Assembly: GCA_014529385.2 (NCBI GenBank) | Contig: CM043949.1 | Coordinates: 141,768,858-141,832,857 of the forward strand | Length of the DNA stretch: 64,000 nucleotides | Reading direction: 5' to 3' | Origin: Adiantum capillus-veneris | Taxonomy: Eukaryota; Streptophyta; Polypodiopsida; Polypodiales; Pteridaceae | Part shown: piece after piece, positions 1 to 8,834 of the stretch | Layout of the letters: every line of letters begins with the position of its first letter | Position numbering within the stretch: position 1 is the first letter of the stretch | Made by a program: the position numbers and the translations under genes | Notes under the pieces: model-generated | Seen by the model: the letters and a program-made list of their open reading frames with translations, nothing else | Told to the model about the DNA's origin: nothing | Databases searched by the model: none

Positions 1-189
1 GTTTTCTTGAAGTAGCAGAAGCGGTCATTCTGTGTGTAGATCAAAATGTATTACAATCTAAAGAGTTTCTTCTTGTAAAGAGTTGCCTTAGCTATTAGCG
101 ACAATTACCTATTGTAAATGTACATGTAGATTATTGGACAACCCAAAATTGGAATGGATTTACAGTTAAAATAATCTCAATTCATTGCA

Positions 190-850
190 TGGTCATCTGG
201 TTTGACTGGTTGTGTCTCAATTTATCACATGGTCATATGGCTTGACCGGGTGTGCCATCTTGAGCTATCTTGCCAAGCCATGTCTAGTATAACTTGGGTT
301 TGTGTTTCACACCTAAACAATGTCTTTATTTTTTATATAATTGCAAATATAGTCTCAATTTGTCACATGGTCATATGGCTTGATCGGGTGTGCCATCTTG
401 AGCTATCGATTTTTACATTCAGTTCTTCTAGCTATCCATAAAGCTTGACCAGGTCTCTTGAGCTATCTATTCTTACCAAATGTTAAGTTGTGCCTCTTTT
501 TACAATATAAAGTGTTATAGATTTTGAGATGGTTAGTTTCTTCTCTTTGTAGTTACAAATTCTATAGTCTCAATTTCTCACATGGTCATATGGCTTGATC
601 GGGTGTGTTGATCTTGAGCTATAGTTTCTTACCAAGACATGTCTAGTATACCTTGGGTTTGTGTGTCACACATACACAATGTCATTATTTTGCATATAAT
701 TAGAAATATAGTCGCAATTTGTCACATGGTCATATGGCTTGACCGGGTGTGCGATCTTATTATTTTGCATATAATAAGAAATATAGTCGCAATTTGTCAC
801 ATGGTCATATGGCTTGACCGGGTGTGCCATCTTGAGCTATCGATTTTTAC
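190..850 (+). repeat. Cluster of short dispersed direct repeats
   Basis: A unit of about 50 bp recurs near 215-275, 355-410, 570-620, 715-765 and 790-845. Its core reads cacatggtcatatggcttga, followed by ccgggtgtgccatcttgagc. Spacing is irregular, 70-200 bp, with an AT-rich filler between copies. The same cluster is present in R2 (24570-25145) with one copy fewer, because R1 has duplicated the unit near 770-845. The short reading frames over this cluster simply read through the repeats and are not credible genes. No function can be assigned. Confidence 0.75.
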
Positions 851-1028
851 GACAGCCATATGACATGGACATGCCAATTTGTTGATTGTGTAGTATGAGA
901 GGCATGACATACTAGCACTTGGAATGTAGTTTGATTTTGAGGGTTCTTAAATTAATTTGGTAGGCTACTTTTATGTTTTCATTTTGTGTTTGTTTTGTAC
1001 ACGATCTCCTATCGATGTGGACATGGCC

Positions 1029-1241
1029 AGTGTTAGAAAAAAGCCGGGGTCTAGTGTATTTTAACCGGCTGCAATTATATAATCCCGGTTAGATTTTGAG
1101 CTTGCCTTTAAGAAAACGGGCAAATTTACACAAGTTTTAGTGTAATTACCGGCAAAAGCTTCAAATTTTAACCTTAAAACCGTGAGAATTTCAAGTTTTC
1201 CCTTATTTTGTTCGGTTAGGAAAAATGTATTTTTCTAGCCC
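1029..1241. mobile_element. 213-bp MITE-like insertion with 11-bp target duplication
   Basis: The 11-mer TGGACATGGCC occurs at 1018-1028 and again at 1242-1252, flanking 213 bp that are absent from R2. R2 has the 11-mer once, at 25315-25325, in otherwise matching sequence, so it is an empty site. The insert has no coding capacity. Its ends are weakly inverted: TAGAAAAA near the left end and its complement near the right end. Short non-coding length with an 8-11 bp duplication suits a Mutator-like MITE, but the terminal inverted repeats are too poor to be sure of the superfamily. Confidence 0.7.
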
Positions 1242-2248
1242 TGGACATGGCCTTTTGGTCATCGTGTGATTAGACTATGTGATTGGAGGTTTCCTATGTA
1301 CTATGATATGCAGGTCATACCACCACTTTAATGTGTAAGATAATCCTTAAATCCCACATGGGAGCCCAAGATGAGGTGGCCAATTCTTTTGGAAAAAGAA
1401 ATTATGTGAGAAAAATCCTATGTGGGAGCCGAAGAAAAAGGGTGTACTGATTTGTTTTGAGAAAGAGGTCTCCATACAAAGGAGAGTCTGGTGAAATTTT
1501 TAAGATTTATATTTTATGTACAAACTCAAAATTAATACAGATGGTGCTTTTTTTAAAAGTTGCATTTTGCCTAAGCATAGAACTGCATTCATATCACATA
1601 TAAGTTTTTTAGTTCAAAAAGATTAATCTTTTAAAGGGATGTTTTGTAATGTGTTTTGATTTGATGAGTGAAGTTTTTCATGGTTGTTTAAGAGTATGAA
1701 TTATTTGTTTTTTAGAAAACAATCCATTTCATATGTGTGCCTTAAATCCCATGTGGGAAGCCTACTAAGTAAGTGGCCAATATCATATGTTTTGAAATTG
1801 AGATTTGTATCCGTTTACAAGGCAAATGCTATTCGTTTTTTGACAAATTACATTGAAACGATTGGTTTATTTTAATTTAGTATTCATTATATTTTTCTTT
1901 TCATGGTTTTTCTCTTAATATCTATTGCAAATGAAAACACACTACAATGTACACTTTTGTTCATTTACAGTTCAACATGTATTTTTGCAAAAGCATGTGC
2001 TTCTAAAATTGTTATGTTACTAATATACATAAAATAGTGGGTCGTTACATTCTGTCCGTTTAAGGGGGGATGTCTCATTGCGAGAACGTCCGTATCTTGT
2101 CCGTATGTAGGGAGGTAGGTTAGTATGTAAGATACCGTACATAGGGGGGTTTCTCTAATTTTGATGCACGCAGGTGACATTCCCCCATTACTAATAGTGA
2201 ATCCCCCGGGAAGCAATTGGAGTCTTGGTTTTTTTGGTGTGGTGTATA

Positions 2249-2274
2249 ACACACACACACACACACACACACAA
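2249..2274. repeat. (CA)n microsatellite in R1
   Basis: About thirteen AC dinucleotides lie directly before the conserved segment that begins aaaactacttgtgtc. The same junction carries (CA)n in R2 (26349-26413, longer and interrupted) and in R3 (48446-48470). In R3 the sequence left of the run is the end of PLE-2, so the run is a structural boundary and not only a slippage site. Confidence 0.9.
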
Positions 2275-2369
2275 AACTACTTGTGTCTTTTCTTTTATTT
2301 TGCCACTTTATTGAAGATGGAAAAGACTGATTTCTAGAAAGAAAAAACCCTTTTTTCTTTTTTTCTCCC

Positions 2370-2806
2370 CTACATATCAAGTAAACCTTCCATTACATGA
2401 TCGCACAAAAAACTATCACAATAATAGCAGGTGTTTGGACGCTGAGCTAGAGGTAGGATACGGGTTGCCAAGACCACACCATACTCCTTAGTGCGGGGAG
2501 TGCAATTAAAATACCCTTGTAGTGGTTGCCTATATCCACGATACAAAAAAATCTTTTGTGGAGGAAGAAACTGTGCTAGGAGATATAACCGTTCATGATA
2601 TTATTCTTAAAATGCTCTCGACCCCAAAGAGTCACCCGCGTCACTCTATCCCTATATGTCCACCACTTAGTCTGAGTAAGTGATGTTCTTAACTGCGGAA
2701 ATAAATGACGTTCATAACGGAGTAGTGTGGTTCTCTTAGTAGACTCATTCGACTGGTGAAGATGTGCAATGGATATTGCTAAAACCTGATTATCACTAGA
2801 AGTCAT
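2370..2806 (-). pseudogene. R-encoded unknown protein, copy 1 (internally deleted)
   Basis: The reading frame starts at 2806 with MTSSDNQVLAISIAHLHQ and has counterparts in R2 (27019 to 26512) and R3 (49076 to 48561). The consensus is roughly 165 residues: a basic N-terminal half with a YERHLFPQL motif and a KWWTYRDRVTR motif, a Tyr-rich middle, and a Cys-rich end (CYYCDSCLCDHV) just before the stop. Copy 1 lost about 80 bp near 2590 relative to R3, which breaks the frame before the Cys-rich part. A TATA-like box lies about 85 bp upstream. I do not recognise the family, and function is unknown. Confidence 0.5.
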
Positions 2807-2887
2807 AGCATATGGTGGATGAAAAAACTCTCAGAAAGCTACTCAAGGCAGATTTTGTGCACTCACCCTTTCAAAAAGATTGCCCGT

Positions 2888-2898
2888 CTTTTATAGAC
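2888..2898 (-). promoter_or_regulatory. TATA-like box of the minus-strand R gene
   Basis: Read on the minus strand this is GTCTATAAAAG, 82-92 bp upstream of the ATG at 2806. The same box at the same distance is present in R2 (about 27093-27103) and R3 (about 49157-49167). Conservation in three copies supports a real core promoter. No transcript evidence is available. Confidence 0.5.
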
Positions 2899-3385
2899 CT
2901 ACACTGATACCTACACTCAATGTATATTGCTTTGAAATTCCCAAAATTATTTACTGCCTCACTTTATCTCACTTGGTAGTGACTGGAAAAATGTCTACTC
3001 TCTTAACGTGTCTAATTTATATGGCTTTCTAATTATAGTTGCATTAGAAATATCGGTGTGTACAGATGGTCTTTTCACCCATTGATGTGAACAATTGTGT
3101 TTTTAGTAGATTTGTCTACTGGGCTTTTCGACCACTCGACAGCCGGTAAGAATACTTGGCTATCTACCAACTTGGTTAAAAAAGCATATTTGGCTCAGTT
3201 TTTTGGTGGGTATGCCTTTTAACTTATTGATTGTTTTATCCTCAGTTATCTTAGGGTAATTTATCCCTTGATGCTCAAATCTGTGTGACAGAGCTATGAA
3301 GGTGCCCGTTATCATCCCACGCGTGTCTTCCGTGCGTGCTTCACCTAGCTGCCTTCCGACGTTCCATGCAGCTTCCACGACGTTG

Positions 3386-3705
3386 CCAGCCGTGCAACCC
3401 TGCTCGTCTACAAAGTCTCCCGGCTGCTGCATGCTTTGGGGGCTTTTGTGAAGCCTGCTTCTTCACATACCAAGGCCAGCTGTGCAGCCCCGCTCGTCTA
3501 CAAAGTCTCCCGATTGCTGCATGCTTTAGGCGCTTTTGTGAAGCCTGTTTTTTCACACACCAAGGCCAGTGATTAGCAATCGGCCACTCCGTCATTCCTC
3601 CTCACCCCTTGTGCAACCTACTGCACGCCATGGGTGGCTTCTGTGAAGCTTTCTTGTTCACACACCAAGGCCACGACGCTTCTTGATTCTACAAAGTCTC
3701 CAGTA
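3386..3705 (+). repeat. Tandem repeats of about 90 bp in the PLE-1 leader
   Basis: Two units, 3386-3475 and 3476-3565, share ctcgtctacaaagtctccc and the following tgctgcatgcttt block at an exact 90-bp offset. A third, degenerate unit follows at about 3610-3705 with the block order scrambled. The repeats lie immediately upstream of the first PLE-1 reading frame, so they may be part of its promoter or 5' untranslated region. That role is inference. Confidence 0.75.
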
Positions 3706-3828
3706 TCCAGCTTTTTGAGCACCCTTAAGCCTAGGGCACGTTCCCACCGGGCACTCCGATCTCCCACCCGTAACTAGGGTGCAAAGAAATCTCTTTACCA
3801 AACCCTTCCTCTTTTTTATATATTCCAT

Positions 3829-4581
3829 ATGGAGACTTCTTCCCCCGCTTCGGCTTTGGCTTTGGTATCAAACCCTATCCCAATGGCTATAGAGGGTAAC
3901 CCAAATGCCTCACTTCCGTCTCCTTTGCTTCCGGCTCCGTCCATTCCGGCCTCCCCTATCTCCAATATAGCGGCCCACACCACAATTCTTCCAACACTCA
4001 CATTAGTTTCCCCGGCCCTTGTAATTCCCGTGAAACCCAACACCATCTCTAAGGGTAAATTTACTTTTCCCGGCTTTACCACGCCGGCAAACCTCATCAA
4101 CCTACCCTCTCCAACGCCATCTCTCCCTACCTCCTCGAAAAAGACCCTTTTTATCTCGAAAGAAATCTTAGGCCTCACCGCTAACCTACCGCTTGAAGAT
4201 CTTGATCAACTTTCCCTTCCCGTGACTAAAAACATCGACTCCACTAACCCCTCTCCCTCACATCATCCTGGCATTACTTACTCTCCACAACATGTACATG
4301 GTGGCATTTTCACTAGCACCTCTCAAGGCGGCCTCCTCACTAGTCGTCCCCTTGCCTTCCCTTCCTCTTTTGGATCTCTCCCCGCAAGCTCTTCCTCCCT
4401 TGCCGTAGTTCCCTCTCCTTTCTCTCCCATTCTACCGGCAATCAAAAAACCCTTAGAATTCAATAAAATTGTTTCCCTCTCCTTGGTGGAGTTTAAAGCA
4501 CTCAACCACAAGCAAAATTGCACCTCTCTTACTTACAAAACCTTTATTCCTTTCAGAAAGCACCACATAGCCTTTGTATGA
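3829..4581 (+). CDS. PLE-1 N-terminal Pro/Ser-rich protein
   Basis: This is a 250-residue frame starting METSSPASALALVSNP. Composition is dominated by Pro, Ser, Leu and Thr, with no recognisable domain. It is low-complexity and probably disordered, as leader regions of retroelement polyproteins often are. The stop at 4579-4581 overlaps an ATG at 4578 in another frame (ATGA). That second frame runs through the Gyp-1 insertion site: removing Gyp-1 and one CCGC joins 4578-4587 in frame to the segment at 10312. So two overlapping ORFs, or one ORF with a frameshift near 4500, are both possible. The frame is intact, but its function is unknown. Confidence 0.5.
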   Translation: METSSPASALALVSNPIPMAIEGNPNASLPSPLLPAPSIPASPISNIAAHTTILPTLTLVSPALVIPVKPNTISKGKFTFPGFTTPANLINLPSPTPSLPTSSKKTLFISKEILGLTANLPLEDLDQLSLPVTKNIDSTNPSPSHHPGITYSPQHVHGGIFTSTSQGGLLTSRPLAFPSSFGSLPASSSSLAVVPSPFSPILPAIKKPLEFNKIVSLSLVEFKALNHKQNCTSLTYKTFIPFRKHHIAFV

Positions 4582-4587
4582 AGCCGC

Positions 4588-6600
4588 TGGTGCAGCCAAA
4601 GTGTGTCGACGCTAGAAGGTGGCATGGACAGGTGTGTGCAGGTAAGCAAAAGCATGGCAAAGGATTGGAGCAGCCAGGAAGGTCACGGGATAGCAGTTAG
4701 CAGCGAAAGTGTATGCATGATGCGGCTTATAGGCCAAGAAAGGCTACATAATGAGCTAGTTGGGGTAGCAGGTGAAGGAGATGCAAAGTGCAGTATTTGG
4801 GTCTAGGAATGAAGAGCTTAAAGTGCTGAAGGAGCAAGTCCAGACGGCTCATCAAACCGAGCTACGGAGCCCAAGTTATTGAAGGTTGAAGCTTTAGTGG
4901 TTTGCAGATTCTTGTCGGACAGGGCGGTTGGGGATAGATGGTCCAAGTGAAACTTGAGGTATAGATGTGTAGAGCTCAATTCATGGGGCCTACCCGTCTT
5001 TCGGATTGCGGATTGGAGCCATGGCTTGCAAGATATGGTCAATTGAAGTTTTTCCGGGGGCAGAGTCTGAGTCCACTTGGCTGCATTGGAGGATGTTCCA
5101 TCTGGCATCTTCTGAGCCTCGAGGAAGTTCTAGAGTGGAGTGTACATTATACGGAGCTAACAGGAAGAGACTGCATGCCAAACGGAGTCTGGAGCGAGAA
5201 GATATGGTCGTCGGAAAACTGGGAGCATTTGACCGGATCGGGTTGCAGATGTTTTTTCCATTTTTGGAAGCCTTGGTTCGAGGATGCCGAGGGATTGAAG
5301 TGCATATACAGAGGGTGTGGTTGTAGCTGGGAAAGTGGAGTATCAGACAGGCTTTACAGGTTGGCAATAGGAGATGGAAGCAGTACATGGGAGCCAGGCA
5401 AAAGTTAGGCCAAAAGATTTTTTTTGTTTAAAAAAAATGGAGGGACTTTTTTGAAATGCAAAAGGCTTGGAGCTCTCAGGAGCTGCCACGTGGTGTCGTA
5501 TTGGACCCACATGCGCAGTGTCGAACCGGAGGGCCGCAGTATCTATAGGGGGGCGTGGTCCCTTCATTGGTACACAAGGAGAAGGGTGAGGGGAGCTCCC
5601 CTTGGGCGCAGCTATGGCGTCCGCATTGGGTGCTGCTGTGCAGGCGCCCGATGGCGTGTTGGCGGTGATTTTGGGCGGAGCAAGTGCGGTGGCGCGCCCA
5701 TGGGCGACCGCACGGCGGTGGAATTCGGTGATGACATGACAGTGGATAGGGGCACTGCCCGCGCCCGTAAGCGGCAAAACCATTTTTGAGGGGAAGGCCC
5801 CCCCCCAATAGCGACATCGCTATTGCCTTGGAGGGGAGGGGTCCCACTGCAAGAAGGTGCGAACCAGAAGTTGAAGTGCAAGGCCAAACATACTCAAAGG
5901 CCAAGAAGTGGGAAATCCGGCCGGCCAAAGTGGAAGATACAAAGGACAAGTGTGCACACCATGCAAAGCTCTCCAAAATAAACTAAGCCAAGTGTTGGCA
6001 ATGCATAAAAATTCTAAAAGAAGCTCCAAATGGAGTGCACGACATGGAAGCACACCACATTTTTCTTTTTTGGGACTCCTAGGTACACCCCTATAAAAGG
6101 AGGTTTTTGTTCATTTTTTAGGGTCTTTTGACCAGTCGGCTTTTTTGCCTGTGTGTGTGATTGGAAGCTTTGAGCTTGTGTGTTGCTAAGCTTGCCATTG
6201 AAGCTGCATACATTGGTTGTACTACTCCCTATGCAATAATACCACTCATTAGCCCCCGTCTCTTGTGTTGCTTCTCCCCATCCCCCTCCTCTTCTCTCGC
6301 TCTTCGTGTATTGGCCATTGCTTGTAGAGGGTTTGCCTGCAGCTCGAAGGGTGCTACCAAGAGGGCAGATTAGGAGTGTTTTGTGAGTCGGAAAGGGTGA
6401 GTTGAGCAGTGTGGGTGCATTTGTGTTGTGGGTGTTTTTTGCAAGGTGTGAGGTAGTTGTTTTGTATGCTAAAGCGGAGTTATTAGTGCAAATAAGCCAA
6501 TTTGAAGGTGTTTCTTGAGAGGTTAGGGGTGCTGTGGAATCCTTGGGCTATAGAGGCAAATATTTTGTGTGCTGGGTGTGTTCCCTATTCCCCCTCTCCA
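4588..6600 (+). repeat. 5' LTR of Gyp-1
   Basis: The LTR is 2013 bp and aligns with 8835-10307. It contains 541 bp (about 5813-6354) missing from the 3' LTR. The missing part includes the only good TATA box (CTATAAAAGG at 6091-6100). The region 5600-5800 is GC-rich, and many long antisense frames over it are composition artefacts. It ends with CTCCA just upstream of the PBS-like site at 6606. Confidence 0.9.
6091..6100 (+). promoter_or_regulatory. TATA box in the Gyp-1 5' LTR
   Basis: CTATAAAAGG follows a pyrimidine-rich stretch and lies about 500 bp before the LTR end, a sensible place for the U3/R boundary of a 2 kb LTR. The 3' LTR has lost it by deletion. Confidence 0.6.
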
Positions 6601-6605
6601 TCTTC

Positions 6606-6624
6606 TGGTGCCCCCACGGAGGAG
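6606..6624 (+). promoter_or_regulatory. Primer binding site-like sequence of Gyp-1
   Basis: TGGTGCCCCCACGGAGGAG starts 5 bp after the 5' LTR. The identical 19-mer follows the 5' LTR of Gyp-3 (39818-39836), and a one-base variant (ACTGAGGAG) follows that of Gyp-2 (22409-22427, minus). TGG is the expected complement of a tRNA CCA end. I cannot name the tRNA. Confidence 0.65.
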
Positions 6625-6712
6625 CTGTCTGATGCTCCAATTTGAGGTTCAAAGTGGTGTTTTTTTGCCAACAAAGAGGTTGGCTGATGGTCAAGATATT
6701 TAATGGTCGAGT

Positions 6713-7081
6713 TTGAAGCTGACAGAGATAGTGGAGCCAGGTTTTTGCCCCATATTTACGGGCATCGAAGATCCCGAGGATTGGTTAGCAGATTTCGAAT
6801 TATGGTTGCTATCGATGCGTATGTCGACGGATTCAAAAAGGTTACAGACGGTGCCGTTGTTGATGCGAGGACGAGCCAAGGTGTGGTTCGATGGCTTAGA
6901 GAGCAGTGATCGAGAATCATGGCAAAAGCTGCAGAGTCAGTTTCTGGAGCGGTTTTGAGAGGTGAATACGGCAGAAAAAGCCGGTGCAAAGCTGAAGGCG
7001 GTACACCATGATGTAAGTAAAGATTTCTCTATTTTGATTGAGCAATTTGAAGCTTGTTGGAAGCAGTAAAGCAATCAATCT
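6713..7081 (+). pseudogene. Gyp-1 gag, capsid-like N-terminal part (no proper start, stop-interrupted)
   Basis: The frame from 6713 reads through a retrotransposon gag signature: GFCPIFTGIEDPEDWLADFE, then RGRAKVWFDGLE and WQKLQSQFLERF, before a TGA at about 6956. Related wording occurs in the Gyp-2 gag (EARSWYNALAQETKERWDLL). No ATG precedes it in frame; the frame opens after a TAA at 6701, and the ATGs at 6687 and 6703 are in other frames. So the start is lost or frameshifted. Sequence after the stop still reads as gag (ILIEQFEACWKQ) and leads into the ORF at 7082. Gag would form the cytoplasmic particle. Confidence 0.6.
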
Positions 7082-8500
7082 TTGAAGCTATCAAAGATGT
7101 TAGAGTGCTTGCATCCGAGGATTAGAGAAAAGGTCGAAGATGGCGTGGATACCTATGAAGACACGGTCTATCTGGCCAAGGTAAAGAGCAGAAAGGTGAA
7201 GCGGAAGCTGGAGTTGGGAATGCTAAAGCTAGCAGATTGTATGCCTGTTGTTGTGGAGGTAGCGAAGTGCTCTTGGGTCCAACCAAAGGTGATTGCAGTT
7301 GTGCAAAATGCAAGGCCTGTGGAGGTAAGACCTGCTATTGGTTATGTTCCTTGGAGAGTGCCGGATTGTGATGTGCATGTGGCGAGGGTGGAAGAGCTTG
7401 TCAACGAGGAGAAGCTCCATGTTGAGGTGAACCAATATGCAAAAGCGGTAGCAGATGTGGAGGTTCTAGTACGGGTTGAAGAGGTAAAGCATGTTTTTGT
7501 TGAAAGTTTGCATGAAAAGGTAGCAGAATGCAATCGAGATGCAGATACCGAGGGTTCAAAAGCTGATGAAGAAAGTGAGCAAAGTTGTGGTGATGGTCAA
7601 GCTTTTGTGGAGCAGCAAGTGGATGCAGATGTTGATATAGAGTCGGTATATGATGCCGATGCCGATGATGATACAAGCTCAATTTGCTGGGAGACAAGCG
7701 AGGAGGATAGAGCGGATGAGTCCACATCCTATGACGAAGAGATGGAATCTGATGAACCCAAACTGATAAAGGTAAAGCTGCCCTCTTATATGTTTGATGA
7801 TATGGTAATAGCACATGTGCAAGAAGAGCAGGGAACAGAGCAAACCGAGGTAGTTGATGAAAGCCAAGAGGTGCGGTCTAGACCTATGGATGATGAAGTA
7901 AAGGTGAAGGTGGTGTGTGGTGCCATGCTAATAGCTGTGCTGATGAAAGTAGCAGTGGAGTGTGCCATGGTGGTGCAACAGGTGCATGATTTTGCCAAGG
8001 GTAATAAAGCGGCCATGTCTGTGAAGGAACTGGAGATGGATGCGGTAGTAAACGAGTTTCTCTCTTCCTTAGAGGAGCCTAGTGCAGCAATAGAAGAGGT
8101 GATTGAAGAGCAGGAGACTGAAGCTGGACAGAAGGAAGTGTTGAGCGACCTTGAAGGGCCAATCGATGATGAAGGGCTTGGTGACAGTGTAAGTGAGTTT
8201 GAAGATGAGGTGCAAGAGAGCATAAAGCCAGTGCAAGAGATGCATTCTATGGCATATGGAGGAGGTTCCCAAGATGTGTCCAAGCTTTCAAAAGAGATAT
8301 GCAACCCATGGTTGAAAGGTATGCTTGTAAGTGCAACTATGCAGTATGTTATCGTCAGATACGGGGTTCCTTTGAGAGGAACTCTACGTTACATGAATGG
8401 GAGGGAGGGTCAGAAGTGCTGGTTTGTACAAATGATGTGGTTACAGAGCCAGTTCTTTCGGTTGGTTCGAGTAATCTGTTTGCAGAGCCGTGTAGGTTGA
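7082..8500 (+). CDS. Gyp-1 acidic gag-like ORF
   Basis: This is an open frame of 472 codons with no internal stop. The first codon is not ATG, so the true start is probably upstream in the broken gag. Residues 1-40 continue the gag helical region (MLECLHPRIREKVEDG). Residues 160-240 are very rich in Glu and Asp, and a second acidic tract lies around 330-390. No zinc knuckle, protease or polymerase motif is present. An element-encoded protein of this size kept open while every neighbour is broken suggests youth or selection for use in trans. The alternative is a captured host fragment, for which I have no match. Confidence 0.6.
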   Translation: MKLSKMLECLHPRIREKVEDGVDTYEDTVYLAKVKSRKVKRKLELGMLKLADCMPVVVEVAKCSWVQPKVIAVVQNARPVEVRPAIGYVPWRVPDCDVHVARVEELVNEEKLHVEVNQYAKAVADVEVLVRVEEVKHVFVESLHEKVAECNRDADTEGSKADEESEQSCGDGQAFVEQQVDADVDIESVYDADADDDTSSICWETSEEDRADESTSYDEEMESDEPKLIKVKLPSYMFDDMVIAHVQEEQGTEQTEVVDESQEVRSRPMDDEVKVKVVCGAMLIAVLMKVAVECAMVVQQVHDFAKGNKAAMSVKELEMDAVVNEFLSSLEEPSAAIEEVIEEQETEAGQKEVLSDLEGPIDDEGLGDSVSEFEDEVQESIKPVQEMHSMAYGGGSQDVSKLSKEICNPWLKGMLVSATMQYVIVRYGVPLRGTLRYMNGREGQKCWFVQMMWLQSQFFRLVRVICLQSRVG

Positions 8501-8816
8501 TGAGGCAAGATGATTTCTGAAGAGGTGCTAAAGTGCTATGGGCCTTTTGTGTGCATGGATGGCTACGTGCTTGGGTAGGGCACTATTGGAGATTGTTGCA
8601 GATGGATGAAAGTGAACAGAGCCAGGTGTTTGATCCGGGTGGAAGCTATGTGATGCAGAGGGTGGGGCAACCCACTTGAAGGTTTGATAATAGGGTACAA
8701 TAAAATAGTGTACAATAAAATAGTGTACATATGGTTATAGTTTTCTCATAGTGTGTGCCAGGTTTTGCAGTTTATAGTGGAATAAAGCTTTTATGTGGTT
8801 GAACGTAAATGCTTAA

Positions 8817-8834
8817 CAGGGGGGTGGGCAATGA
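8817..8834 (+). promoter_or_regulatory. Polypurine tract of Gyp-1
   Basis: The purine run aggggggtgggcaatga lies immediately upstream of the 3' LTR, the expected place for the primer of plus-strand DNA synthesis. Confidence 0.65.

Larger units (their letters stand above)
1..3294. repeat. R repeat, copy R1 (left part)
   Basis: This stretch is nearly collinear with 24375-27498 (R2), and from the (CA)n run onward also with 48446-49555 (R3). Similarity to R2 is visible from the first base of the window, so the true left end may lie outside it. It stops at about 3294, where the sequence changes into the PLE-1 leader. R1 holds short dispersed repeats, a MITE-like insert, a (CA)n run and a minus-strand reading frame. 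R2 continues past this point into a promoter and exon-like segment that R1 lacks, so R1 is truncated. I recognise no transposase or reverse transcriptase in R. It may be a low-copy transposon or a duplicated genomic block. Confidence 0.8.

Noticed and set aside
190-850. Regularly recurring 50-bp repeats that could suggest a CRISPR-like array
   Set aside because: Spacing is irregular, the intervening sequence is itself repeated between R1 and R2, no cas-like genes are present, and the DNA is eukaryotic.
5343-5976. Long overlapping antisense frames rich in Pro, Ala and Arg
   Set aside because: They lie in the GC-rich part of the Gyp-1 LTR, recur in the other LTR at 9676-10065, and have no domain; composition explains them.
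8069-8304. Ser/Thr-rich antisense frame opposite the acidic ORF (7786-8304)
   Set aside because: It is the complement of GAA/GAG-rich acidic codons and has no independent support.
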